A program made the translations under genes and the position numbers. The notes below the pieces were generated by a model, which was given only the letters and a program-made list of their open reading frames with translations, had not been told where the DNA came from and ran no database searches. From positions 345,354 to 409,353 of the forward strand of contig NW_003120923.1 in assembly GCF_000003605.2 (NCBI RefSeq): a stretch of DNA of 64,000 nucleotides, written 5' to 3'. Below are positions 13,533 through 26,600 of this stretch, one piece after another (position 1 is the stretch's first letter; every line of letters begins with the position of its first letter). This DNA is from Saccoglossus kowalevskii. Lineage: Eukaryota; Hemichordata; Enteropneusta; Harrimaniidae.

Positions 13533-15374
13533 TGAAAAAGGTTGCATAATTTCACATAATTTCGAAAAAAGTGTTTATGTACCCACTTCCATATTTATAA
13601 GATTTTAAAAAAAAATTGAGTACCCAGTGAAATATAATTCAATTTATCCCATCTAACCTAATAAAATAATAAAATGTCGTCTGCGTGTTTTGTTTTGAGA
13701 TATTATGCTTTGTGCGTTGTTGTTATTCAATTGATTAACTTGAGTGGTTCTCGAGAAATATAAAAACGTTCTCGACGAGGACGTGTAAACTGCGGTAACG
13801 TAATGTTTATCGACCACAGCTGTACAGCTGTTAATATGTTGGTGTAAGTATAATTTATCGTGTGTGAAGTTCTTTACTTCAAAAACATTGTAGGGCAGGT
13901 CTGACATTATTTCATTTAAATTCTTGAGCCGGGTGCTCTCGAGTGTTGCAATTTTTGTTTATGTTAGCCAAGTTTAAGTTAGCTAATACATTTTAAGTAG
14001 GGTTAGAAAACAACAACACAGTAAACGTGATGTTCGACAAATAATAGACAATTTGCACAGCTATCATAAGATATGTATTGTATTGTCGAGCTTCATTGTT
14101 CATTGTAATATTTGTGTATATATTATAATATTTTGAAACGTGTCATTTTAAATGTTCAAATAGACGAACACTGCTTTGCATTCAGTTATTATTTACCCAT
14201 ACGAGTTCACTCTAAGGCCCTAAAATTATATCTGTGTTTGGTTGTAAAGGCCGCACTGGAAAGTTTTTTATTTATTTGAAAAAATGAAAAAAAAATGCGT
14301 GTATCGTGTAAAATATATTTCTTGCCTATATCGACCACCCATATGTTTCATAAAATAAATTAAAAATCCCATCACCGCATCATTATAGATAACCGAAACT
14401 GATCACAACTCCTCTTAAACCATAATGCAATAATTTCCTCGATAAGATGTCAGATTAGAGGCGTCGAAGGCTTTTGCTATGTCCAGAAATATTCCTACAG
14501 TGTTATACATGTAATGCTAGAATCTTAAGGACCAATCGTTCAATCTACGTCTATGCATTTGATGCAAGTCACGTTGAGACTTTCAACAGCCAGACATTTT
14601 ATACGACAAACAAAACGCGTTTCATTCCAAGCACCATGAAACAAGAGCGGCACAATAGCGATACAATGGAAACAGTAAAGTAATTTTCAACATTTTCAAT
14701 TATAATAAATTTAAACCATGCATATTACTCGTACGATTTCTCTCCGATTTTATTTGCATCTGACTTGATCTCATGGGACAAGTGTATCAAACCGAAGATC
14801 CTAACGTAGCTTACATTTACAGTTCACTCTATTGTTAAAAATCACCTTAAAATTCAGTTTAGCCACACTAAAACTAGAACATTAAACAAGCTCTGGTTAA
14901 CTAAAAGATTTTAATACCAATCAAAACTATACATAGATTATTCGCTGAATTAAAAAGAAAACCTTTTAAAGTAGTATAATAGATGCGGTTTGTAGATAAT
15001 TATTAAAGAAAACCAAACGGTTCATACCGGGGATGGACAGCATGGTAGCGAAAATGAAGTGACCTTAAGCTTGTCAATGTAAAACAAAATAACAAATATT
15101 TTCCTTTTTTTGTAATATACACAAAATATTAATGTTTGTCATTTTATCAAAAGGGTCAACGTAAATATAATAGTACCAGCAAAAAAACGCTAGTAATAGA
15201 GTAACTCTTTTTGCAAACTTTCTATATGAGGCTCCGGTTTCAAATATAAACCGCCGACACCTTCACGTGTATCGATATTTGAGTCCGAATCGCAAGAAGA
15301 TCACCATATTTGCAAGCTGGCGGGTAATTCCAACGCCACAGAATCAAGTAGGTATTTGCTCTCCTAATAAATAT

Positions 15375-15394
15375 AATCAATCAATCAATCAATC
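15375..15394. repeat. (AATC)n microsatellite
   Basis: Five tandem copies of aatc. Confidence 0.9.
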
Positions 15395-15638
15395 GATGTA
15401 TAATTAATGTAGCTGTGTTAAGATTGCTCTGTCTGTAGATATATGAGTTTCTCATCAGGAGGCGAATGAATTTGGTGTGCGGTACTCTGTCACATCAAAG
15501 ACAACAAATAAAATATATAGTAATGTTGCATTGTAATTATAAAATGATCAGGAATGCACACTCTGCAACAACGACTCCCGACAAATTTACTTCTTTGTCA
15601 GAACGAACTTCAAGGAACAGTATATCTTCTGACGACGA

Positions 15639-15662
15639 CTACTACTACTACTACTACTACTA
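15639..15662. repeat. (ACT)n microsatellite
   Basis: Eight tandem act trinucleotides. Translates as poly-Tyr in one frame, which explains a spurious open frame here. Confidence 0.9.
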
Positions 15663-17447
15663 TATTTGTTCATGCAACATGCGTGTATCTGGTCAACTTT
15701 AAAAATCCTGCATAAACGTATTCAAATTAAACCGAAACAACCACAATTATAATAATTTATCAAAAAACGTATCAAACGATATTTTCCACTTTGGTTGGAC
15801 AAAAAAGAGAACTGGACTGTTTTGAGAGAATGAGAATGACGAAAACTCCCTTGAATGACTTGATATCTTCATATATTCATAAACCGGTGTAAGTATTTCG
15901 ACTCGAAAAGTCAAACCATAGTCCCTCTATGGTCAAACGAAAACTGGTGTACTGAAATCGCCGGCCCGGCTAAACGGCAAGACAAGGATTTGTCGACAGA
16001 AATTGAAAACGAAAACGATCCTTCTACCATGCCAATGTTAAACTTTCCGCTCATTGTGTGGTATTTTCAAACGAAATATAGAACAGGAATTGTAAGACTC
16101 GATTGTCTATGGGGCCGATTGAGATTTCGTTTACTTGTAACGTGACCAATCAACGCGTCAGGTCCAATTTTGGAGCCCAGACAAACCATATAGCAAATGT
16201 ACTGGAGTCTATTTTCAGTAGCGAAGTGGAGAATGAGACTGAAGAAGCTGAGGTAACGGTGTCAATAAACTTCATTTTTACGTTGCAAACCATTTGCCCG
16301 TTTCCATCATATTATAAATATTTTAAGTCGTGTCACATAACTCCTAAGTTAAGGTTTTTATTGTATCATAAACATTATACCGTTCTGCAAGGGTATTGCT
16401 CAAAAAAACGCAAAAAACTTTCACATCAGACCTTTTCTGTAATCCGTTATAAATCAACAAAATTGGCAAGGAAGATATGGATATTGTACTCGCTGTCAGC
16501 CCGTTTGTGCACTTAAAACGATGATAAAAATCAGAACAGAAAAAAATCGTGTGTACAGTGTTGTGTTTGCACCTGTCATTTGCCTAATATCTCGAACGCT
16601 TGGCTTCACTGTTCTCATACCGCTTGTTTCTTTTACAACTCAGCCCGAGTTTCAATGAACTGGGCATGATTATCAGGGTTACTAACACTCGGAACATTAT
16701 CGTTTTGTTGTACGTTACAGCCTGACGTGCGGTAATTCACTGGATATTTTCATCCTACCATATTAGGAAACGCGAGTTCCAAACATGAAACGATTACGCG
16801 CGTAAGCGTCTTTTAATAATAAACAACAAGCATGGCTGCCCTCAGGGTTTGACCGGACAAGATAGTTCGCTAAATCTGTTCTAAACGTTTTGAACTTCGG
16901 CACTCCCATGATGGTATTCCTGGGAGAGAAAGACGTATTATAAGGTTATTGCAAGGAAACTGCATAGTATGCATTCAGACAGTATGCGTTCGCATCGACC
17001 GCGTACTGTCTTCGTGTATACTTTGCAATGTCCTCATAATAACCTCATATTATTCCCCAATGTATATCTATTTTGAGTTAGTGCATGGGCACTTCAAACG
17101 TTTTTCGACAGTAGTCTCCACGTGAAATATAGACATATTCCACAACAAGAAGTGTGCGTCCATAATATTCGCACTATGCTCTTAGCCGCTGACACAATTC
17201 CGCCTTTACTTGTCACGCTAAAAGACATTCTCGTTATATGTTTTTTTGTTGACGCGTTTGACAAAATATATGTATTTGCATTATCACACATTATCGCTCG
17301 AATTAACTATCAATAACCAAATATAATCCAAGTATTACCTTTTGTAACTATGATATGCATACTCTGACTATTAAAATTGAACTCGATGCACAGAGATTAG
17401 CAACTTTTAAATGATACCAATACAATATATTATTTTTTTCAAATCAT

Positions 17448-17453
17448 TTTATT
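17448..17453 (-). other. Candidate polyadenylation signal of the astacin gene
   Basis: The plus strand reads tttatt, which is AATAAA on the minus strand, about 200 bases past the proposed stop codon. No other AATAAA was seen between stop and signal. Confidence 0.4.
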
Positions 17454-17651
17454 ATTCTACAAGAGCCGTTATTGACAATGGAGAATCTACAGGTCAGTAT
17501 TTCAATCCATTCTAATCAAAGTAAATCTAACAGAACGCATTACATCAAGGAAACCGGTCGCAGTGATGAAGTTTTGTACACGCAATTCGTTGGCAAATTG
17601 GTTCTTAGGTTTATGAAATTACTAATGTCACGGCAAACGCCTGGATTTCCA

Positions 17652-17665
17652 CTAACACGTATCAG
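17652..17665 (-). CDS. Exon 23: candidate terminal coding exon
   Basis: After acceptor 'tttcattgcag' it adds Thr-Asp-Thr-Cys and a TAG stop in the correct phase. Such a short tail is usual after a C-terminal lectin domain. Support is splice site and phase only. Confidence 0.45.
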
Positions 17666-20600
17666 CTGCAATGAAATTTAGTCAACATCAGTATCTAAAT
17701 CATAAATGTCATATTTTGATATGAATGATAAATGATTTTGAAATCTATAAACAGGTAATCTATAAACTCTTAAAAGTCGGTGAATCAATACAGTCACTGT
17801 ACACGACTCGTGATTATAAGGTATTACTTATAAGAAAAAGAAGAGCTGCTGAACTTACTGAATTCGCAGATGTAATAACTGTGGCGACTACAATCTTCAT
17901 CTTTCCATTGCAAACTACGTTTATCCCTGAAGAAACAATCAGAGAACAATCTGAGACTATGAATCGCATTGAAATTATTATATTTTAGACTCGGGTGTAT
18001 TCGTTTCTTCACTTGTTATACTTAGGGAAGTAACCGCTTAAACTAAGTAATTGTAGAAACGCTGCATGCTTACAGTGCTATGCAGTCTCGTCGTCTTCCT
18101 CTTCCTTTAGTTGGCTCTCTTCTAGCCCATGCGGTAAAAGTGGACAACTCTGATCCATCAGACCAAATGAATGTTCCTTCAGTGTCTATATCATTAAGAC
18201 CAAACCAAAACCCTGTGCGGAGCTTGTTATAATTGCCACGAATAAAATCTTTGACGGCGTTGTATTTTTCTGTCGTGTCCAACATAGCCAATCGTCCTCC
18301 GGCATTTGTACACGTAGTGTCAGCGCCTCCCCAAGTACTTCTCTGCATGTTCACTTCGAATCGACTACATCCAGAACACACATTATTAGGGGCTGGATAA
18401 TGTAGAAAACAACTGTTGCAGTTACTGTTAGTGTGTTTATGATTAATTGTATGATGATAATTGTGTGCGACATGCGAACTAGTAGTGCTATAAATACTAC
18501 TACTACTAAAATCGCTTACAATCTTTGTTTGAATTAACGGTTACTACGTTTTGATGTTTCTAGGTTTTGTTTTAAACTATCCGTGTTTTCGTTGATTACT
18601 GAATGAATAATGTGAGTCGGCACATGTATCACTGGTTTCCCTATTTAAATGTTATACAATAGTATTGCAAATCATATAGACAACGCACGCAATTTAGTAA
18701 CACACAACTGATGTACTAAATATACTAATCACCCAATATTTCCTTATTTAGTGTATTCAATGCTTTGTCGTCATTTACATATTCACATGCTGAGTTTTTA
18801 AACCAATGAGCGACACGTGAAACAAAGTACAACATAATACTCAGATTGTATATAAGGAGTTGGTATTATATGTAATTTTCAAAAATGTTCATTTACATCA
18901 TTTGTAAAAAGGCTGCATGCGATTGACTTTGCAAAATTGCTAATTGTGCGAAACAATAAAATGGAATGGTATGCTGCCTCAATTTTTCTAACCATGCATT
19001 TTGGATTTTTTTTTCTAATTTCATCTGCCAAAAGTTACCAATTAATCCAAACCTATGAGAAATTGAAAAGTACTAAAAGCAGTCATAATTTGATATTGCA
19101 ATACATCACATCACATCACATCTAGCAATTATACAGAAAAGTAATGCCCTAAGATATGATAGATAATTATAGTTTATATGAGAGGTAACTATTTGAATGG
19201 GGCAATTATTTTTTGCTGTCATTATGGCTGTACATTCTTGGAATATGTGAATGTTCTAATCATAATTCGTAACTGGCTAGACAATATGTATATAGGTCTT
19301 ACTGATACTCTCAATACACGATTGCGAAAACTACTTGTCGGAGCATGTGATAGTACATTTATATTATAGTTACCGTTTTCCCAACATGGATCTGCAATAC
19401 AAAATAAAGTTAAATTAGTTAAACGTAAAGTTCTCTTCTAGAAACGAACAACTATCTCCAACATATGCTGTTGTCAATATATAAAGTAAGACCTTTTGGT
19501 GCACTACACATATTTATCTTACCATAAATAATTATCACTGCTTATTTTGTGAGGCACAAAGTGAGATGACACACAAACACCTATTATTCTAATCAAATAC
19601 AACAAATTAAAAAAAGTTGTGGTTTTTAAAACCACAGGACTATTTTGATGCTGCATAACACATTAGACAGATAAACATGAATACATTGGTCAGGTAAATT
19701 GCTGACCGTGATAGGGGTTTTCCATTAACATAATAAGATTTTTATTAGTCAATTTCTGATATCTCTAAAAACCAAACGACTAAAATCATGATTTTGGATG
19801 ACTAAATCTTTGGTGTAAGTGAACACTTTTCACAACAATTGCGTGAGTCTGTATGCATTCCATTTCATTTAAAAAAAACCTCTAACGGAATTATACAGCA
19901 ATCCTTTGACACGCATACACAAACATGTATATAGAGAAACAGCGTGATACTTAGAAGAGCTAAAACAGGTTTCACAATATAAAGACGTAAATAAACCAAA
20001 AATAAATAAATAAAAAGAAAACGTTTTAAGAGAGGGGGTATGTTTCCCTTTCTAGATGATTCGGCACTTTTTCTCAAATTAGTGTATAACACATATACTA
20101 AGTAAAATAATGTTATATTTTGACTGCCTTTTAGCTGATAATGTCAGTGGATCTCTTGTAAAGCGTTATTTGATTTGCCAGGGACTGCAACCATTTAACA
20201 TATTTTAGGGGACATCTTGCATATAAAACTTACCCATCAAACAACACATTGACACCAATTCGCCAATAGAGTTGCAGTCATAGGTATCAGGACATTGCAA
20301 AAGAAAGGAAAATGGAATCCCAGCTGGTCGTTTGCAAAACACACTTCTGCCATCTTCGTCTGTGTAAGGTGTTCCATTATCACATGCCAATTCTATTTGA
20401 AGAGCAACACATTCATTCGTCACATGGCGTTTCATGTAGTTCAAATATAATTACTTCAGATAATATTAATCAGTAAAATAACAAGTTACTTGCATATATA
20501 TTCTAAGTTCGCCCGTGGTCAATCATTTTTGTCTCAGTGACCAGCTACAAAAACAACGGACGTCCTATCTCAATTGTTTACGCGTGCGTACACGACAGTT

Positions 20601-23600
20601 CGCCCAAAGTCATTAATTGGATAATGTTCGATTCAAGCACATTTCATTTGGCATGCAATAATTGTATTTGGTTATTTTTGTGCAAGTCGTTGAATGGATT
20701 GTCGAACAAATCGTAGTTGAACCGTGTATTTACGACAGTCAACAAATATATATATATATAAGTTTTATTTTTTTCAGGTACGCACTTATGTTACAATAAC
20801 AATTATACGAATATTTGTTTTACAAGCATATACCATTGAATTCGTAGTTTTATTATACCGTTTCGCGTGATATATTATATTATGCACACAACGAAACATT
20901 TCCTTACCAGTCACAGAATAAACATCCATTGCATTGGCTGTACCAAACCCTTCCACACATTCAGTTGAGTCGACGCCCAAAGAACCAGAACCAGCATAAC
21001 ACTGTCCTCCATCTTTAAGAGCGAAATAGTCTTCGTGTTTATCCGATGCCGCCCTAGCACATTTCTGTATATCAGGGAAAAAATAATGTCGTTAATGTTG
21101 ATCGCATCTTCAAGTCACATTTACTCCATGTTCCGAGAATACTCGTAAACGTGATTGTATGAATACATTTGAGAGACAGTTTTTATTGCTTAGATAAATG
21201 CATAAGCGAACGGTTGCGTAATTGTTTATGGGTAAGAAACGAACGCTCAGAATTTGCGTGGAGTGCGCTCGTATGGCGCATTCGATTATGCAAATTTAAA
21301 ATACGTCACTGACAGCGCCTGGTTGTAAACTAGTTCTGAAAGCGAAAAAAAGTATTTCAGCCAATCTTAAATTTATTCAATAACAAGGTTATTAACAAAC
21401 TACTGGAATTTAGGTTCACAAACATAATTATTTGCTCTAGTTTTTTTCATTAATCAGACAGGCATGTCAATATCATGAGTTCAAAAAGAAAATTACTGTA
21501 GCGCTCAGCGCCATAGGTTACAAAGTTTAATATTTATACTTACTCTGGCTTTTTCTTCCCTTGTTGAGAAGGTACCATCTAAGTGAGGGCTGCTATTTTC
21601 TAGCGAGTACAAACCACCAACATTTGACCGACATCCAACATAAATATATTCTAGAAATGTACAGCAACATACAATGAATCTCTAGAATGCATCAAGTCAC
21701 GTTGCGTGAAATCAATAACACATTCCTTGGGAATGCAGTCAGCAGTAGACTTATATTGGTTGAAGAGTGGCTGTCGTCCAAACAAGTTACAATTTCCCAG
21801 AATTTACCGACTCTGCTGTGTCAATGTCAATGTGTACTGATATAAACTTTTGCGTAGCTAAAAACTTTTAATTTGTATATTATGCAATAATTATAGTTTA
21901 TGAGACAAATTTTCCTTACGTTTGAAATCCCAGACCCTATATCTTGTTTGTACATGTTATGCTATGTACATGAACACTTTAAAACATTGTTACACAGTAC
22001 AAAGCTTACCAACAATGTATGGACATTCAATCAACATACAGTCACGGGTTTGTTCAACTATATCATCACATATACCACTTATACACGATCTGCTTCTAGT
22101 TTGAGTCCCAGTTCCACATGTATCGGTACATTGTGACCAGTCAGACCATTGAGTATAACCTAAGACAGACAGGGAGAAATCAGTGTAAACTTAAATGTAC
22201 ATCCTTATTTATAATCGAGAAAAATACTATTATATATGCATAGAAGAAACTATGATGACAGACAAGAAACCATTAATACAAACTATAATATACCTGTGGG
22301 ACTAGCATCACACGAAGAGTAACATCAATTACTAATCTTACTACTTTTAAAATGCATCTGTGCTAAATCATCACAAATAGGCACTACATGTCCACGTTCT
22401 TGTCTTTATCAATCAATTAAACAAGCTATCAAACATACATACTTTGACAACAAATCGACACATCAGTTCCTGATATGGCTCCCGCGGTGTAGCAACTGTA
22501 ATCGGCAGCGCACGTTTCAACTGTGAATGGTGAAGTATCAATGTGCAGCTCACAAAATACAGTCATATCATTAGCATCCTTAAACGAGCTTGAACCAGTT
22601 GGACATGCAAATCCTACAAAATGAAACAGAACTATGTATGTGTAGCTAAATACTGCTATTACATGCATGCAATGAAAAGTTTCGTATGTATGATTCTGGC
22701 ATCATACTTTTTCAAACAAATTTACAAAGCATACTAGACTTTCGACAGTCCTCGAGCCTAATTTTACTGTGTTTCCTAGACTTTTGAACGCCGAAGGCGT
22801 ATGATGGGAAATGCGAGCAATGTCACATGAGAGACTTTATACCCGAGAGACTGTCCCCGTCTGCAGGTTTCTACTTCTTACGTATATTTCATAGTGATGC
22901 TGACGTCAGGAAATAAAATATATTAACATAATGTTGCAAATGTAGATATGCAGGTTCGTGGGCATTTGGGAGTGATTTTTGTTTTGTTTTTTATTATCCA
23001 AACAGTTTTGGCTATAGACTGTTAACATTTTGTAGAATTGTGAATAGTGGATCATACTCAAAAACGATTTTGAAATATAGATAACAGGTGTAAGCATTCT
23101 CTCTTTTGAAAGCTTAGTAAGATTTAGCAAGGCTGTACATAAATAATCAAAAAGAAAGGTGTAAAGAAGTTACGACGGGATCTCCATATTATGCACTATA
23201 TTTAACTTTTTACAAAAAGATAATAGGTTTAAACTTGGAACTGATACAGCCATTTTAATTATGAGCATTAGCAAACTTCTTACTGAGTGAATTGTTATGC
23301 AAATTAGCAATTATAGCGGCTTCTTTTTAATACACATCCCAGAACTTTAAAAAATAGCTCCTAGACGCTTTGACCTTTTGTTTTTACATTTTCACAAATG
23401 ATTGAAAATGTGCTTATCTTCAAAACGCCGTCGGGGCATTGTGTTTGGTTGAACAGTGTTACAACAATTGTACAGACAACTATCCTGGGTGTTAATTTAT
23501 GCATAAACTTGAAGTAGTGAAATTTGAGCTGCTGCCCTGCAAAATTGACAACAGGTAGACAGTTTTCAAGACAGCACTTTCTTCATAGTAAACAGATGTA

Positions 23601-26600
23601 CCCATAAACCAATTTTGACAGGAAACAGAAGCATGGTTTAGAAGCTATTTGTTTAAATCACTTTTGACCAAAAAAGCACATTTGTGTGCATATTTCGAAC
23701 TACAGTGTCCATAAGAAAAAAATACTAACAAAATTTTAAAATTCATACAATAAGCTTTCCGAAAATATATAGTTTTGTGGACAAGGGAGGTCATCTTGGT
23801 TTCCTAATTAACGAATTGAAATACCTGTCAAGTAAACTGCATCTCTACCTTTAATGACCCCCTAAATTCGTTGATTCTTCACGTTATGAACACAATAAAT
23901 ACAGTCACTCCGACCAAAATAGCAAAGGAAACTATTAAATCGCCTAGGACCAAGGAAACAATGCGCATTCTTTGTGGCATTCAAATAGAAAATATAAAAA
24001 AAAACGGAGGAGACTGTTTCGTGGGATCAAAAGAACTACTACAAGAAATCGAATAAAAAAATCGATGAGTTTAGGAAAAAATTTCAACACAATGAGCGAG
24101 AGTTATTGGAAGGTTTGCAGGCATTATACTCTAAGAGAATAGCAACTGAAAGTGGGAGATCCCTGGTTTCGAAACGAGTTCTTTTTGACAAGACGAATGT
24201 CAACAAGACACGCAGACGAACACATCTTTCCCCACTGTGTAGTTTGCGAAGGTGTCTCGCTGGTATTTTTTGCAAGAAATACCATGGTAGTCAAAACGTT
24301 CCAACACTTTTATAATGCATTCATAATAATGTGTTTGTGTCTTGATATCAAAAACTGATGTGGAAAGTGCCGCGATCGCGTATAGTACAGTCAAAACAAA
24401 TTTCGCGTAATTCGTGGGAGATCCTATTAGCCAGAGACACCTGACCCTTTTCACGATTGGCCAAGATAAAATGATAGACATCTGCGCGACTATTCATCAT
24501 TTGCATATGAAAGAACCCGGATCTGGTAAGAAATCTTACCAGTGAACTGCAGCCCCGGACAGTCGGGCGTGCCTAAGGGCACTCCATACTTCCTGTCCTG
24601 GCGTTCGCCTATTACGTTTATACACTATATATTTATTAATAATAACAGATTAATATTAGGTACGGCCGACTGTCGACAGTCTAATAGCATACCTGAATAG
24701 CAATTTTCCATGGATCAACTCCACTCACCTGACACTGTATATATATCAGCTGCATCGTTGGTTCCAAGTCCAACCAAACAATCATTAGACGAGCTAGGAG
24801 GCGTCGGTTCTGGTGATGTATAACATTCTCCGCCGTTGAGTAGAGCAAAAAATGATGCTGCAACATGATCTGCAGCTCTTGCACATTTCTGTAATAATGT
24901 CAACATTTCCTTACATATGTACTTGATATCACAAAGAAAACGTTCGTAAATGTTGTATAAGTTTTCAGATTAACAGACAAAACATCATTACAAACTAGAA
25001 AACGATTTTGAAGGTTTGCAGGCGGTAAATCTTCTACCCATTACAATAATGTATTATTCAACTTGTCTTGAGAACAGAATCAAGGAAATCTTATCATGGG
25101 ATACAAATAATGGATCAAAACATTGAAATATGTCTTATGTCTGTTGTCATTTATATGCATTATAATTAGGCCACATATATTTTCATCTAATATTATTATA
25201 AAACTAGTTGCATATCTTGTTTGCTTGACATATCACAGTTATGAATTTTATTAGGTTACAAGAACCCTTTCATACAAAGTAGGTAATAATATGCATGAAT
25301 TCGAACCTTGGAGTAATCAGATCTGTTGATTTTGGAAAAACATTTATCTATTTTCACAGATCCTCTATAGAACACTTATAAATTGGTTAATTGTGCATAA
25401 ATTGGTTAATTAGTAAGGGCAAGAGTTAAGCCTAAACATACCAATGACTTAACCCATATCATCTATGTTCAAGTGGTTGAGATATTAGTGGGAAAGTTAT
25501 TCATTATGCAAATTAGGTTATTAATATGCACATATTGCAGCCAGAGCTTAAGCAAGGCTGTGTATCATCCCAGACCATCTATAAATCAGGTTTCATTGAA
25601 ATATTTTAGTAGTTCTGGGAAAACAAGTGAAAAGACATAAAATTGGCTAATTATTTTGCAATTTAGGTGATTAGTATGCAATGATTACAACTAATTAGGT
25701 CTACTAATAAGCCCCTCGATTGTCGATGTACCAAGCTCCATTAACGTCTGATAATTGGTTATTGAGAGAACTATAGAACAGTTACACCCACACGTACGTA
25801 CGTACACACATACTAACACATACCCATACACGGACCAAAAGTTTGCATCTTCCCGATCATTATCATGCAACATGACTAATGGAATATGCTGACTCAAGAA
25901 TTTTTTTTTACTTTCCATTTTGAGTGCCGCATATAATTATATTCAATTAATTTACACTTACTCTAGCTTTATCCTGCCTAATTTGGTAATCGTCACTTAA
26001 GTGAGGGTTCCCTGTATTTTCTAATGAAGAGATTCCTAGATTGTTCCCAGCATTTGACCAACATCCAACGTGCTCGTATCCTGAATGTGAAAGAATATAT
26101 TGTCCATAAGTTTTCCGTGCCTGAATATTATGATAAATATAAGTCTGTTTGCAATATGATGTAATGCGTACATAGCTATATTATGAACCGACATTCAATA
26201 GATTACATACCTATGACTAGCGGACACTCAATGGTCATACAATCACGAGTTTCCTCAGTGATATCACCATCACATGATTGTACCAGGCATGATCGGGTTC
26301 TTGTCTGAGTACCCCCGTCGCATGTGAACGAACAAGGGGTCCATTCAGACCAAGAACTCAATTCTGTAAAATAGATACGCAACTAGGATCAGCAATATAT
26401 GGCATGTATAATATATATCTCATGAACGTTTCTACAATTCCTAGAAATACAATGTACGGTCAGTTCACCCTCATACAACTAATCAATATATTTATATTCA
26501 TGGCAATAAATATAATGGGTTCAGAGATTTATTTTGTCATTATTATTTGGAGTAATTCAATCTTTATAGCTGACAATAAACACATGACCTTCTTGTTGCG

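Larger units (their letters stand above)
11391..17447. other. Intergenic stretch, no convincing gene
   Basis: AT-rich sequence with only short open frames on both strands. Seen here: diverged ~90 bp repeats (12687-12775 and 12940-13028, with a third trace near 13078), a hairpin at 13438-13532, an (AATC)n run at 15375-15394 and an (ACT)n run at 15639-15662. A plus-strand open stretch at 16109-16252, starting ATG and ending at a possible donor 'gag|gtaacg', was weighed as an exon but has no recognisable domain. Confidence 0.6.

Noticed and set aside
15865-16252. Two overlapping plus-strand open stretches near 16 kb, one ending at a possible donor
   Set aside because: No domain, no clear partner exon, and lengths expected by chance occasionally.
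18393-18545. Longer Ser/Thr/His-rich N-terminal extension of the lectin exon
   Set aside because: The frame is open for about 60 codons but partly due to an AGT run, and available acceptors do not match the incoming phase; the acceptor at 18393 fits better.
24060-24360. Overlapping plus-strand frames in the intron between exons 14 and 15
   Set aside because: Protein-like in places but broken by stops, with no recognised family; probably transposon debris.
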